Below are positions 36,686 to 45,788 of a stretch of DNA of 64,000 nt, one piece after another. The notes beneath the pieces are model-generated. The model was not told the origin of the DNA and did not search any database. It worked only from the letters and a program-made list of their open reading frames with translations. The stretch is from Methylobacter sp. GTDB lineage: Bacteria; Pseudomonadota; Gammaproteobacteria; Methylococcales; Methylomonadaceae. Every line of letters begins with the position of its first letter. The stretch's first letter is position 1. The stretch spans positions 1 to 64,000 of the forward strand of contig JAQUOU010000005.1 of NCBI GenBank assembly GCA_028716975.1, in the 5' to 3' direction. The translations under genes and the position numbers were made by a program.

Positions 36686-36750
36686 ATTTACTCATTGGAT
36701 ATTTATCATTTATAGTTGCAATGCGCCGTTGCCTGAGAAAGGATTAAACC

Positions 36751-38682
36751 ATGTCTAAAATTTATGCAGTAAAGCCTGAAATAGCGGCCAAAGCGCATAT
36801 TAGCGTCGAAACCTACAAAACCCTGTTTCAACACTCTATTGATGAGCCGGAAGCGTTCTGGGCTGAACAAGCCGAGCAGTTTCTGCAGTGGAGCAAACGC
36901 TGGAATAAGGTCATGGACTACAACTTCCCTGTCGGCTATATACGCTGGTTTGAGGATGGAAAACTTAATGTCAGTGTTAACTGCCTGGATCGTCATCTTG
37001 AAACACGTGGCGATCAGACTGCCATTATCTGGGAAGGCGACAATCCCGCGCATAATAAAAAAATTACTTATCGCGAGTTACACGAACAGGTCTGCAAATT
37101 TGCCAATGTTTTAAAAAGCCAGGGCGTCAGAAAAGGCGACCGGGTTTGCATATACTTACCGATGATTGTAGAAGCGGCAATAGCAATGCTGGCCTGTACC
37201 CGCATAGGAGCCGTGCATTCGGTGGTTTTTGGCGGTTTTTCTGCCGAAGCCTTAAAAGACCGGATACTGGATTCGGATTGCCGGCATGTAGTCTGCGCTG
37301 ACGAAGGCTACCGCGGCGGCAAAACCATACCCATTAAAGCCAATGTCGATCAAGCTGCTGCCGGTTGTCCTGGTCTTGAAAAAGTCATCGTCATAAAAAA
37401 TACGGGTAACACGATTGACTGGCACAAAGGCCGCGACCTCTGGTATCACGAAGCAATGGCAGAGGCTTCCAGCGACTGTTCAGCGGAAGAAATGGATGCA
37501 GAAGATCCGTTATTTATATTATATACTTCCGGCTCCACCGGCAAACCTAAAGGTGTAATGCATACAACGGCAGGTTACTTACTGTACGCCGCAATGACCC
37601 ATAAATATATCTTCGATTACCACGACGGCGATATTTACTGGTGTACTGCCGATATCGGCTGGGTAACCGGTCACTCCTATGCTATCTATGGCCCTTTATG
37701 TAATGGGGCAACCACATTAATCTTTGAAGGTATTCCTACCTATCCCGAAGCAGATAGATTTTGGAAAATAATCGATAAGCATCAGGTGAATATTTTTTAT
37801 ACCGCCCCGACCGCAATCCGCGCCTTAATGGCGCAAGGTAATGAATTTGTTACTCGCACTGACCGAAGCAGCCTGCGAATTCTAGCCAGTGTCGGCGAGC
37901 CTATTAACCCCGAGGCGTGGGAATGGTATTACCATGTCGTCGGCAAGGATCAATGCCCGATTATGGATACTTGGTGGCAAACAGAAACGGGGGGTATATT
38001 AATCACGCCACTACCCGGCGTTACGCCGTTAAAACCAGGATCAGCCACGCTGCCATTCTTTGGTATTAAACCGGAAATTATGGACAATGAAGGCAATATT
38101 ATGGAGGGGGAAGCAGAGGGCATTCTGGTAATCAGCCGGTCCTGGCCCGGTCAAGCGCGCACTCTGTATGGCGATCATCAACGTTTTATCGACAATTATT
38201 TTAAAAACTATCCCGGCTATTATTTTGCCGGCGACGGCGCACGCCGCGATAAAGATGGTTATTACTGGATTACGGGGCGGGTAGATGACGTGATCAACGT
38301 TTCCGGTCATAGAATGGGAACGGCTGAAATCGAAAGCGCCCTGGTATTGCACGAACATGTTGCCGAAGCGGCTGTGGTGGGTTATCCACACGATATCAAA
38401 GGCCAGGGCATCTATGCTTATGTTACTTTAAATGTAGGTATAAAACCCTCGGAAGCGCTGAAAAAAGAGCTGATTGACCTGGTTAGAGCTGAAATCGGCG
38501 CCATTGCCAATCCGGATATTATTCAATGGGCTCCCGGCCTGCCGAAAACCCGCTCGGGTAAAATCATGCGCCGTATATTGCGTAAAGTCGCGTCGAATGA
38601 AATTGACAGCCTGGGCGATATTTCCACTCTTGCCGATCCATCGGTGGTTGAAAATATTATTACTCATAGGACTAATAAATAG
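36751..38682 (+). CDS. acs: Acetyl-coenzyme A synthetase (Acs)
   Basis: AMP-forming acetate-CoA ligase of 643 residues. The adenylation P-loop is [15 protein letters not shown] (about 261-275). WWQTETGG holds the acetate-pocket region, [21 protein letters not shown] is the A8 hinge, and the acetylation-regulated Lys lies in [11 protein letters not shown] near the end. GAAAGGA precedes the ATG. No regulator or actP is adjacent. Its 3' end faces the fapF-like gene. Confidence 0.97.
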   Translation: MSKIYAVKPEIAAKAHISVETYKTLFQHSIDEPEAFWAEQAEQFLQWSKRWNKVMDYNFPVGYIRWFEDGKLNVSVNCLDRHLETRGDQTAIIWEGDNPAHNKKITYRELHEQVCKFANVLKSQGVRKGDRVCIYLPMIVEAAIAMLACTRIGAVHSVVFGGFSAEALKDRILDSDCRHVVCADEGYRGGKTIPIKANVDQAAAGCPGLEKVIVIKNTGNTIDWHKGRDLWYHEAMAEASSDCSAEEMDAEDPLFILYTSGSTGKPKGVMHTTAGYLLYAAMTHKYIFDYHDGDIYWCTADIGWVTGHSYAIYGPLCNGATTLIFEGIPTYPEADRFWKIIDKHQVNIFYTAPTAIRALMAQGNEFVTRTDRSSLRILASVGEPINPEAWEWYYHVVGKDQCPIMDTWWQTETGGILITPLPGVTPLKPGSATLPFFGIKPEIMDNEGNIMEGEAEGILVISRSWPGQARTLYGDHQRFIDNYFKNYPGYYFAGDGARRDKDGYYWITGRVDDVINVSGHRMGTAEIESALVLHEHVAEAAVVGYPHDIKGQGIYAYVTLNVGIKPSEALKKELIDLVRAEIGAIANPDIIQWAPGLPKTRSGKIMRRILRKVASNEIDSLGDISTLADPSVVENIITHRTNK

Positions 38683-38733
38683 ACCTCTATCTCGTTGTTA
38701 TCCTGCCCCTGCGTATGACATATAAGGTTTAAG

Positions 38734-40077
38734 CTAAATTAAATCGAAGGTCATCGGCACCCTGAAATTAAGTGTAACGTCTTGGGCATCATCCGTTGTG
38801 CCTATGCCTAAAGATAAGTTGAAAGTGGTTTTGGGGGAGTATTTGAACGAATAGCCCACCAAGAGTTGCCCGATATCCAATGTACTCCCCTTAATTGATC
38901 TTCCATTAACTTGAGAATCTAAAACATGCTTGTGCGAGTAACCTAAACTAAATGATGATCGCTCATTAACACCGAACCCCATACCAAAACTTATTCCAAG
39001 TGTATCGCCTGGATTAACCTTACCTATGCTTGTACTGGTTTCGGCATTGAAACTATAGCTAAGATTACCGAAAAATACCGCCGGATCCGTTGGATATAGC
39101 GCTGTTATACTGGGCTGGACACTGAAGTATCCGGCTCCTGTCGGCAATTCGGTTGGAAATGTTGCTCCAGGAACCCCTTGCGCTTGGACGAATTTAACCT
39201 CAAAGGGGCTTTTTCCCGTGGGCGCAGTTGCAACTATATTGCCAACAAGGATAGGCCAGCCGCCGGATCCAGTGGTAAGCTGGTAGCGTCCGGCGAATTC
39301 AAGATCGCCAATACCATTCCCGGTTGCATTGAAGGTTTCATCAACGCCTGCGCCAATACTTACCGGCCGTGAGCGTTGGGTATCAGAACGGTATACATAA
39401 GGGACTCTGAACTCCAGTTCCAGACGATCCGTCACCCCATAACGAGCCCCCAGAGTGCCAATAAAACTGTGCCGTTTAATTGCGCGAACATCTATGAGCC
39501 CAATGGCAATAGCAGGGAGAAATGTAAATGCATCGAGAAATACCCGGTCGTTACTGGTGTAGGCATATAACATGGACGGTTCAACAACAATTTTCCCTTT
39601 TCTGGTTAACACGCCGCCCACGGTATCGCTTAATCTGGGTATTTCCGGTGGCCGTGGTTTTTCTGTTGCTCCGGGAGGCGCCTGACCAACAGGCTTGGAA
39701 GGAAGTGGTTTAGGCAATGTTGACGGCTCATTGTTATCATTAGCCGAAACGACTTGAGGTTGACTTGATGCCTGTTTGACTGGCGCCTGTTTATTCTCTG
39801 CGGCTTGATTTGTCAAAGCATCAAGGCGCAATTTTAGTCGTTCCAGTTCTTTACCTTGCTTGGCAATAATCTGCCGTTGTAGTTGAAATTCCTTTTGCTG
39901 CTCGGCCATCAGTTTCTTATAATCCGCCAGAGAATTATTTTGCCTGCCAGTTTCCGCATAACTCCTGTTCACAAAAAAGACGCAACAGATAATAATGACT
40001 CCCTTAATAGCCCTCAATAGAAGAAGTTCTCCGCTCTCAAATTTCGTCTTCATATTATTATTTTCTTTTTTAGGCAT
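38734..40077 (-). CDS. fapF: FapF-like outer-membrane amyloid secretion pore
   Basis: A signal peptide (ends near NRSYA) is followed by a coiled-coil (about 50-95: LMAEQQKEFQLQRQIIAKQG...), a Pro-rich linker (about 125-160) and a C-terminal region of alternating polar/aromatic beta-strands (GARYGVTDRLELEFRVPYVY, FAGRYQL, LSYSFNAETSTS, LGYSHKHVL, LVGYSFKYSPKT) ending in a strand with terminal hydrophobics. That is the layout of Pseudomonas FapF: N-terminal trimerising coiled-coil, gating linker, 12-strand barrel. It is the last gene of the operon, 410 bp after the fapE-like gene. An internal ATG at 40053 may be the true start. Identification rests on architecture and on the C39 and repeat-protein neighbours. 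Confidence 0.75.
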   Translation of the reverse strand: MPKKENNNMKTKFESGELLLLRAIKGVIIICCVFFVNRSYAETGRQNNSLADYKKLMAEQQKEFQLQRQIIAKQGKELERLKLRLDALTNQAAENKQAPVKQASSQPQVVSANDNNEPSTLPKPLPSKPVGQAPPGATEKPRPPEIPRLSDTVGGVLTRKGKIVVEPSMLYAYTSNDRVFLDAFTFLPAIAIGLIDVRAIKRHSFIGTLGARYGVTDRLELEFRVPYVYRSDTQRSRPVSIGAGVDETFNATGNGIGDLEFAGRYQLTTGSGGWPILVGNIVATAPTGKSPFEVKFVQAQGVPGATFPTELPTGAGYFSVQPSITALYPTDPAVFFGNLSYSFNAETSTSIGKVNPGDTLGISFGMGFGVNERSSFSLGYSHKHVLDSQVNGRSIKGSTLDIGQLLVGYSFKYSPKTTFNLSLGIGTTDDAQDVTLNFRVPMTFDLI

Positions 40078-40488
40078 CAGATTAATAGCAATTAAATTCC
40101 CTATATGGTCATTTAGGATTGCACTTATGAGTTGAATGTAAGTTTATTGCGTGGCTTTTATACACAAATAAAAGACTTCCTGAAAAAAGACATACGTGAA
40201 CAGATAAACCATTCCCTTAAGTGTATGAGTTATTAAGTTTATCAGGACAATAATAGTAGAAATCCATTTAGGTGGCAGGTTGTTTACTGGTTAATAAAGG
40301 GATTTTTTACAACATTACTTAAGAAACCTTGTACAAATCAGTTCCGCCAGGATGTGTGTCCGGTGTAAGACTATAAATTTTCAAGATACCGGTTTTGCGG
40401 GGGAATAACTCAATGTGGCTTATCAGGCTTTAATTTAACAACACTACGCCCCGGAGTGAATAATTATTAACCACTCTCTTGAATTCAA
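40078..40488. other. Gap between fapE-like and fapF-like genes
   Basis: About 410 bp with stop codons in all frames and no recognisable gene, repeat or terminator. The length is unusual inside an operon and could hold a separate promoter for the fapF-like gene. Confidence 0.45.
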
Positions 40489-40989
40489 TTAATGAGTGTT
40501 AGGCTGGATCAAGTTATTAAAAACCATGCTGCTATTATTATTTAAGTCTAAATTTTTTAAGTGACTGACAGCTATGTTAATATCAGTAACCGTTCTAATC
40601 ATTTGATTGTCCAGGTTATTCTGGATAACAGAACCCAATCCTGACAATGCTAAATCCGGAGCTTGATTCAGATTTCCGTTCTGAATCAATGAAACATTGC
40701 TCGGTAATTGGAAAAATGAGGAAGAAACTACCGCGCCATTCAAAGAAGTGATTCTCTCTAAACTAAAATCGATGCTCATTCCGTTTAATAGTACAAACCC
40801 GCCTCTTAATTGATCCAACTCACTGTCAGAGGCGCGCTCCCATTTGTCAAATCGATGGGCGGCAATGTTTGAGAGTTCATCCGCTAATGCCTGACAGGCA
40901 AAGCCGGAACCGCCCCCAACTACCATCCAGAATGCAGCATTCATGAGTTTCCGGTAAACGTTAACTTTATATGCTTTCACGTTAAACAC
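40489..40989 (-). CDS. fapE: FapE-like secreted protein with double-glycine-type motif
   Basis: 166 residues. A hydrophobic segment (about 19-36) serves as signal or anchor. Next comes ASDSELDQLRGG (about 53-64), very close to the LSxxELxxIxGG leaders cleaved by C39 peptidases, then FVLLNGMSIDFSLERITSLNG and a C-terminal part with GLGSVIQNNLDNQMI and TDINIAVS. That last segment resembles the C-termini of the two other secreted proteins of the operon. Pseudomonas FapE occupies the same place between fapD and fapF. Exact role in fibre assembly is not established. Confidence 0.65.
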   Translation of the reverse strand: MFNVKAYKVNVYRKLMNAAFWMVVGGGSGFACQALADELSNIAAHRFDKWERASDSELDQLRGGFVLLNGMSIDFSLERITSLNGAVVSSSFFQLPSNVSLIQNGNLNQAPDLALSGLGSVIQNNLDNQMIRTVTDINIAVSHLKNLDLNNNSSMVFNNLIQPNTH

Positions 40990-40998
40990 TCCACTTGA

Positions 40999-41718
40999 TT
41001 AAAAATCCCAGCGTCCGGGTTGCAACATATTGAATTGACCTAAACTGGCTCGATCAACAGCAGAACCTAATGGCGCTTTGACCCGAAGCGCCCACTCTTG
41101 CTGATCTTGAAAATGCCTCGCCGCTACATCCTGTTTGTCATGGATTAAAAATAGAATACGATTCTTCCACATTTCTTCAAACTCATCCCGGGGTATTACT
41201 TTTATACCTACAGCGGGATCTCCCACCAGAACTTCCCGCTCATTGAGTCCTTTAATAATAACGAAATGCAAGTAACCTTTATTATTGATAATAGTGATCG
41301 CCGGCACATTGGCTGTAATCAATTGATCTAATTTGATCTTGAAACCATCGGATCGATAGCCGCGTCTTTCCAGATAAAGTTTTATATCCAGTAACGAAAA
41401 CCCCTGCTTTTGAATCTTCTGTTGATCGCCATTTTTATACATATCAACAAATACGGTTTGCTCGTCTACTAGATCGTCATAGTGAAAGGTAAGTAGGCTG
41501 GCCAAAGTTGCCGAACCGCAACTGAAATCGAACTGTTGCTTGTATACAGTCTTGAATCGTCGCTCTAAAAAACTGGTCACGGGAACGTTGTAGTTACCGC
41601 CACCCGCAATGCCATCTAAGTTGAGGGAACCTGCATTGATACAACATGCAGGTAGCATCATAAGAATGCATTTAGCAAAAAATCGTATCATGTCGCATTT
41701 CCACTCATTAATATCCAT
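40999..41718 (-). CDS. fapD: FapD-like C39-family cysteine peptidase
   Basis: Papain-like C39 peptidase with an N-terminal export signal (about 10-30; ATG 41691 would start it directly). The oxyanion Gln and catalytic Cys are in KQQFDFSCGSATLASLL, the His in YLHFVIIKG, and the Asp in VLVGDPAVG, so the triad is complete. There are no transporter domains, as in Pseudomonas FapD. The gene start overlaps the stop of the preceding 120-aa protein gene. Its likely substrates are the operon's secreted proteins bearing ELDxxRGG-like motifs. Confidence 0.8.
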   Translation of the reverse strand: MDINEWKCDMIRFFAKCILMMLPACCINAGSLNLDGIAGGGNYNVPVTSFLERRFKTVYKQQFDFSCGSATLASLLTFHYDDLVDEQTVFVDMYKNGDQQKIQKQGFSLLDIKLYLERRGYRSDGFKIKLDQLITANVPAITIINNKGYLHFVIIKGLNEREVLVGDPAVGIKVIPRDEFEEMWKNRILFLIHDKQDVAARHFQDQQEWALRVKAPLGSAVDRASLGQFNMLQPGRWDF

Positions 41719-42080
41719 TAAGGCATTATCGTTACACTCACTATAGTCGAATCTTGAATGATAACGTTGTTACCGCTGTTTTGAATAACGCTGGTAATGC
41801 CACTTGCCTGTGTAAATGAGCCATGATCGATAATGTTGTAACCATTAACATTATTGTTTGCTTGATTGTCAGTCAGCGTAGCACGTACATTTTGGTTATT
41901 AAGGGTAAATATATCTACGCCTTCACGACCCCGCGCATTATCCAGCTCTTCTTGCAACACTATTTCCGCCGGAGAAAAAAGCAGCTTATCCTGATTTTTA
42001 GCAGAATCAGCGTTTGCCGCCTGACTTTGCATAATGACTGCCAGTAGAGTTATAAAGCAGCTCTTTAAAATCCTTCCCAT
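41718..42080 (-). CDS. Small secreted protein of Fap-like operon
   Basis: 120 residues with a signal peptide (about 1-24, cleaved after ANA). LQEELDNARGREG (about 43-55) resembles the ELDQLRGG motif of the FapE-like protein. A segment rich in Asn and beta-branched residues follows (NQANNNVNGYNIIDHG), then the C-terminal block ASGITSVIQNSGNNVIIQ and STIVSVTI. The last block is shared with the amyloid candidate (GITQTFQNSGSGLAQQ) and the FapE-like protein. It could be a FapA/FapB-type chaperone or nucleator. The stop codon overlaps the fapD-like start. Confidence 0.6.
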   Translation of the reverse strand: MGRILKSCFITLLAVIMQSQAANADSAKNQDKLLFSPAEIVLQEELDNARGREGVDIFTLNNQNVRATLTDNQANNNVNGYNIIDHGSFTQASGITSVIQNSGNNVIIQDSTIVSVTIMP

Positions 42081-42183
42081 AACATCCTCCTCACATATTT
42101 GATAATGTGCCAGTTAAGAACCGGCGAGTGATTTCTCACTCACCGGCAAACTGAAATCTATTAACCAATACAGTTAATAAGCC

Positions 42184-43047
42184 TTAAGGCGCAATAGAGG
42201 CACTGCCTTGGGTAACGGTTACAGTACCATCCACTAATACGGATTGTTGTGCTAAACCACTACCTGAGTTTTGAAAGGTTTGAGTAATGCCCGCGTTGCC
42301 AACAATCGAGTGATCGATACTATTGCCAAATGGTATTGAGGCCAGTAGCGAACCATCGCTTGGTAAACCAGCAGGACTACCGGTGACTGAACCCTCCAAA
42401 TATTGATTGTTGACTTTGTAGGTGCTAGTAGCGGCACCGTTAGCTGAAACAGCATTACCATAGCCTTTGGCATCTGCTTCGGCACTAGTGTAAGTTGAAG
42501 TTGCTGAACCCGCATTAGATGTTGCAGCGCCATCGCCCTTGTTATCGGCTTTGTTGTTGTTACTATTTTCTGTTTTAGTGATAGTTTTGGTGTTGTTGCT
42601 ATCTTCTGTTTTAGTGATAGTTTTAGTGTTATTTGAAGTAGCGCTACCATCACGACCAACAGATGCTGCCTGATCTTTAGCTTTTGCTTCGCTATCATTT
42701 TTAGTGATAGTTTTGGTATCAGTATCAGTTTTGGTAATAGTTTTGGTGTTATTGCTATCATCTGTTTTAGTGATAACATCATTATCATTTTTAGTGATAG
42801 TTTTGGTATTGTTACTATCTACCGTTTTTACACTGTTATTTGTATCAGTGTTGGTTTTAGTAGTAGTATCAGAAATAGCACCGATTGTAGAAGTACCCCC
42901 TCCTTGAATTGAAGAGTTTCCTTGACCTTGGCTTTTTGCTGCGACATCAACATCAACAGCTATTGGATCCAGTGCCCATGCACTGGAAGCTGAACCCAAA
43001 GCAAGAAGAATACTTGCGGTTAATATATTTTTATTAAATTGTTTCAT
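42184..43047 (-). CDS. Repeat-rich secreted protein, candidate amyloid subunit (FapB/FapC-like)
   Basis: 287 residues. A signal peptide (1-25, SSAWA-LD) is followed by a low-complexity region (about 55-170) built of imperfect SNNTKTITKT units, rich in Thr, Asn, Lys and Asp. A Gly/Ala/Ser-rich segment comes next (ATSTYTSAEADAKGYGNAVS), then a C-terminal region with IDHSIVGNAGITQTFQNSGS and VDGTVTVTQ. The alternation of polar and beta-branched residues and the position as first gene of a C39/pore operon suggest the structural amyloid. Pseudomonas operons have two subunits, FapB and FapC; only one is seen here. No cysteine after the signal peptide is apparent. Confidence 0.6.
   Translation of the reverse strand: MKQFNKNILTASILLALGSASSAWALDPIAVDVDVAAKSQGQGNSSIQGGGTSTIGAISDTTTKTNTDTNNSVKTVDSNNTKTITKNDNDVITKTDDSNNTKTITKTDTDTKTITKNDSEAKAKDQAASVGRDGSATSNNTKTITKTEDSNNTKTITKTENSNNNKADNKGDGAATSNAGSATSTYTSAEADAKGYGNAVSANGAATSTYKVNNQYLEGSVTGSPAGLPSDGSLLASIPFGNSIDHSIVGNAGITQTFQNSGSGLAQQSVLVDGTVTVTQGSASIAP
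42545..42850 (-). repeat. Coding tandem repeats in the amyloid candidate
   Basis: At DNA level TTAGTGATAGTTTTGGT and close variants recur about eight times, corresponding to the TKTITK peptide. Units are of unequal length (about 21-39 bp), separated by variable ND/DS/EN spacers. Such arrays can expand or contract by slippage and may vary between strains. Confidence 0.75.
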
Positions 43048-43405
43048 AGTTATAACTCCAGAATAATTTCGAAATTAATTAGATATTTATTAATAACACC
43101 ATTTGAGGGTGCTTTGAGCAACCATGAAAACCTTTTCATCCTCGAGTGAATCAAAGGGTTAACACGCCCACAGTATTATTAAATTCTGCTTAAATATCCA
43201 TAGAAGCAATATCAATAAATAATTAAAATTAGCTCAATTTCTGCCCTTGTGAGTATTGGTGTAAACAGTAATATACGATTGTTCAGCATATACCTGCATT
43301 TAGAGCTAATGCTGTATTGTGGGGGTAGCATTAAGCACTTGCTAAGCAGCTAAAAAATGCATTTAGAAGCTGTTTAAAAACCTAAGAAACCGCTGAAAAG
43401 TTGTC

Positions 43406-43570
43406 TCAGATAACCCCTGTTAAGCGGGTCATAGCGATATAGGAGAAGATTTCAGGGGGGCAAGACTTCGTCAACTTTACTGCGGCGGCGATTGTGGTTC
43501 AGCCAAGCGAAAGTTCGCTCAACAACCCAAAAACGGGGTATCAGCTTGAACCCTTTTTTGATTATCACTT
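43406..43570 (-). mobile_element. IS5-family transposase C-terminal remnant
   Basis: On the minus strand the frame reads [20 protein letters not shown] and RSKVDEVLP, the C-terminal DDE-region signature of IS5-type transposases, then after a small frameshift [16 protein letters not shown], which matches the usual ending (IYIAMTRLM). Only about 55 codons remain, and no inverted repeats are recognised. An old IS scar in the regulatory gap of the Fap-like operon. Confidence 0.8.
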
Positions 43571-44110
43571 CTTAAGCTGTCGAGAACTTTTACAGCTTTA
43601 AGTAAAAACCGACAAATTACAATATCATAGTATATATAAATCAATATCTTATATAAATTAGCATGATTTTTGCTTGTTCTTCAAACTAAAGTTTTCACTT
43701 TCATGGCCAAAAAAGTGAGGCAGAAATATTTGTTTGGGGAGTTACTCTTTTACATTGAATCTCTTCAATATTACCCATCCAAAATTCATATCTGCATCCT
43801 AAGTTTTAACCTCAAAGTTGATAGCTTTAGCGGGAAGCGGCTTAGCGTGGACATTACGGATTTTCAATAGCGGCAGTTATATTTTCTGATAATATCGAGG
43901 CAAGAAAAAATCATTTAAATAATAAAAACCGAGGATTAGCAATATCGGAATAGACATGAGGATTTCTGGGAAGAACCCAGTTCGCGATATAGCAATAACT
44001 TTTTTAACCGGGCTTGTGCAAGAAACAATGAATATTTTCTGCCATGAGCTCTTATGATTTTTGTAGAGAGTTGAATTCGTTATGTAAAAAACTTACTACA
44101 TGGATAGGAA

Positions 44111-44117
44111 AAGGAAG
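44111..44117 (+). promoter_or_regulatory. Shine-Dalgarno that decides the regulator start
   Basis: AAGGAAG with its AGGA core six bases from ATG 44122. The upstream in-frame ATG at 44044 has no such site, so the shorter protein is preferred. Confidence 0.7.
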
Positions 44118-44121
44118 TATT

Positions 44122-45045
44122 ATGACTACAAATTTTTGCATCTTACTGGTTAGTGATAACCCATTTCATTTGGGTTTATTAAAAGGGTACTGCCATGTTC
44201 ATCACTATACGGTAATAGCTGCCGATTCAAAATCAATAAGTACAATAACTGAAGTTCCATCGGATCTAATTTTATTGGCATTAAATTTAACTCTGGACTG
44301 GACGAACAAATTTGATTTGGATTTAGTTCAGGAAATGAGCGTACACCATAAAAGCCCGGTATGTTGCATACGGAACATTTATGATACTAGTGGACTAGTA
44401 AAAGACATTGAGTCCTGGATTGATAAATTTCTAGATTCTCCGCTGGATATTAATCAACTGGATGACTATATACGAGGGAAATTTAGTCATTTGCAACGCT
44501 TTATTAAAGACCAAAGGAATCAGAAAAGGCGAGTTGTTAATGACCGTAGAACTATCCTGGTTCATCGGCCTAATGCAGATAGCTATCCTAAGCAGCTATA
44601 TGATGATACTTTAACAAAACACAACAAGGAATATCCCTTCAAGGTTGGTCCATTCCAGATTGATCCGAGATCTAAATCCGTTCTATTATACGGAAAATCT
44701 ATCGATTTGACGCGTAAGGAATTTGAGCTTTTTGAGCTACTTGCTAAAGATGTTGAGCGAGTATTAAAAGTCGATGAAATTATTCAACATCTTTGGCCGG
44801 TAAATAACCGGGCAACCAAATCCGATCTTTACCAATACATGTATTTACTCAGAAAGAAAATCGAGAAAGACCCGAATAATCCACAATGGATTTTGACTAT
44901 TAAAGGATTTGGCTACAAATTTAATGTGTCCATGACTGATAATATAAAAGATAACCATACTTCAATTCATTGCAAAGTAGAGGATGCCCCATTTGATTTA
45001 CTTAACAGTGATTATATAAACTCTCTGTATATGACAAGAAAATAA
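44122..45045 (+). CDS. OmpR/PhoB-type winged-helix regulator with degenerate receiver domain
   Basis: 307 residues. Residues 1-120 have a receiver-like pattern (FCILLVSDNPFHLGLLKGY, DLILLALNLTL), but the phospho-acceptor Asp that follows DLILL is Ala and the acidic pocket near the start is reduced to SD, so phosphorylation is unlikely. A linker rich in basic residues follows (about 145-165), then a C-terminal winged helix (about 190-275: FELFELLAKDVERVLKVDEI, IEKDPNNPQWILTIKGFGYK). AAGGAAG at 44111-44117 sets ATG 44122 rather than the in-frame ATG at 44044. It is divergent from the Fap-like operon and a natural candidate to control it. Confidence 0.8.
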   Translation: MTTNFCILLVSDNPFHLGLLKGYCHVHHYTVIAADSKSISTITEVPSDLILLALNLTLDWTNKFDLDLVQEMSVHHKSPVCCIRNIYDTSGLVKDIESWIDKFLDSPLDINQLDDYIRGKFSHLQRFIKDQRNQKRRVVNDRRTILVHRPNADSYPKQLYDDTLTKHNKEYPFKVGPFQIDPRSKSVLLYGKSIDLTRKEFELFELLAKDVERVLKVDEIIQHLWPVNNRATKSDLYQYMYLLRKKIEKDPNNPQWILTIKGFGYKFNVSMTDNIKDNHTSIHCKVEDAPFDLLNSDYINSLYMTRK

Positions 45046-45122
45046 CCCGTTGAAACAATGCAGAATACATGTTTCATTGCAAAACAGCAGAGGGCCTGCC
45101 ATAAATCAGGGAATTCTCGGAA

Positions 45123-45728
45123 ATGTTAAATCAGCAGTTTGACTGGAATAAGGCCAGTAGGGGACTATTTTATCGAGATGCAATAGCATTGCTCAAATTT
45201 AGGCGTGTCAACCTGATCGAATTGGCGACCACTTTTCCCGGTAAAGCCAAGACAAAATCACGTTATCCATGTATCCCGCGATTTATCTGTAAGTATTTGC
45301 GAGATTTGACAGTGTCGCGCAGTTTATTCTGATAATGTTCGGTTTTTTAGAAGCCGATTATTACTTAGCGCTGGACCGAACAAACTGGCAATGGGACGAG
45401 AATAACATCAACATCTTGATGCTGGGCAGTGGTGTATAAAGGCACTGCTATTCCATTGTAGGGGAAATTGCTGATCCTTAACGCAGATAAAGCAGGCGAC
45501 AATGCGGTTGAGATCGATAGAGAACGCTGGCAAATCGAGCTGGCATGGCAGCATGAAAACGTCAAGCCAATCAAGATTAAGAAGCATCAACGTCCTACGA
45601 AAAGTATTTTTAGGGTGAGGTTGAATTTTATCCGCGATGCTTTATTTAACGTTGTCTATTCGCTTAAGCTTGCACTGCAGTCATTTTTGCAATTTATTGA
45701 TTTGGAACAATCTTGTAGGGTTAAGTGA
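45123..45728 (+). mobile_element. IS4-family transposase remnant (internally deleted, frameshifted)
   Basis: Three pieces of one IS4-type transposase lie in order but in different frames. The N-terminus reads LIELATTFPGKAKTKSRY; the first DDE block, LALDRTNWQWDENNINILML, begins at 45365; the C-terminal end (WQIELAWQHENVKPIKIKK, then KSIFRVRLNFIRDALFNVV) ends at 45728. Stops and frameshifts separate them and the middle of the gene is missing. Not functional. Confidence 0.85.
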
Positions 45729-45788
45729 TTTTTGTCATGTACAGAGCGATAATATAGGTTTTTATAATTTTTCATCTTAAAATTAAAT

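Larger units (their letters stand above)
43048..44121. other. Long non-coding region upstream of Fap-like operon and regulator
   Basis: About 1.07 kb between the divergent operon (leftward) and the regulator (rightward). It holds the remnant of an IS5-family transposase (43406-43570) and otherwise AT-rich sequence. A 66-codon open frame at 43670-43870 has no recognisable features. Promoters of both transcription units should lie here. Confidence 0.5.

Noticed and set aside
42252-42788. Second long open frame overlapping the amyloid candidate on the same strand
   Set aside because: It arises from the low-complexity repeats read in another frame (Lys/Leu/Pro-rich) and has no start signal or plausible product.
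43655-43870. Sigma-54-like site (AG-N10-GC at about 43660-43673) before a 66-codon open frame
   Set aside because: The essential -24 GG is AG, the downstream frame has no family features, and nothing else supports a real transcript.
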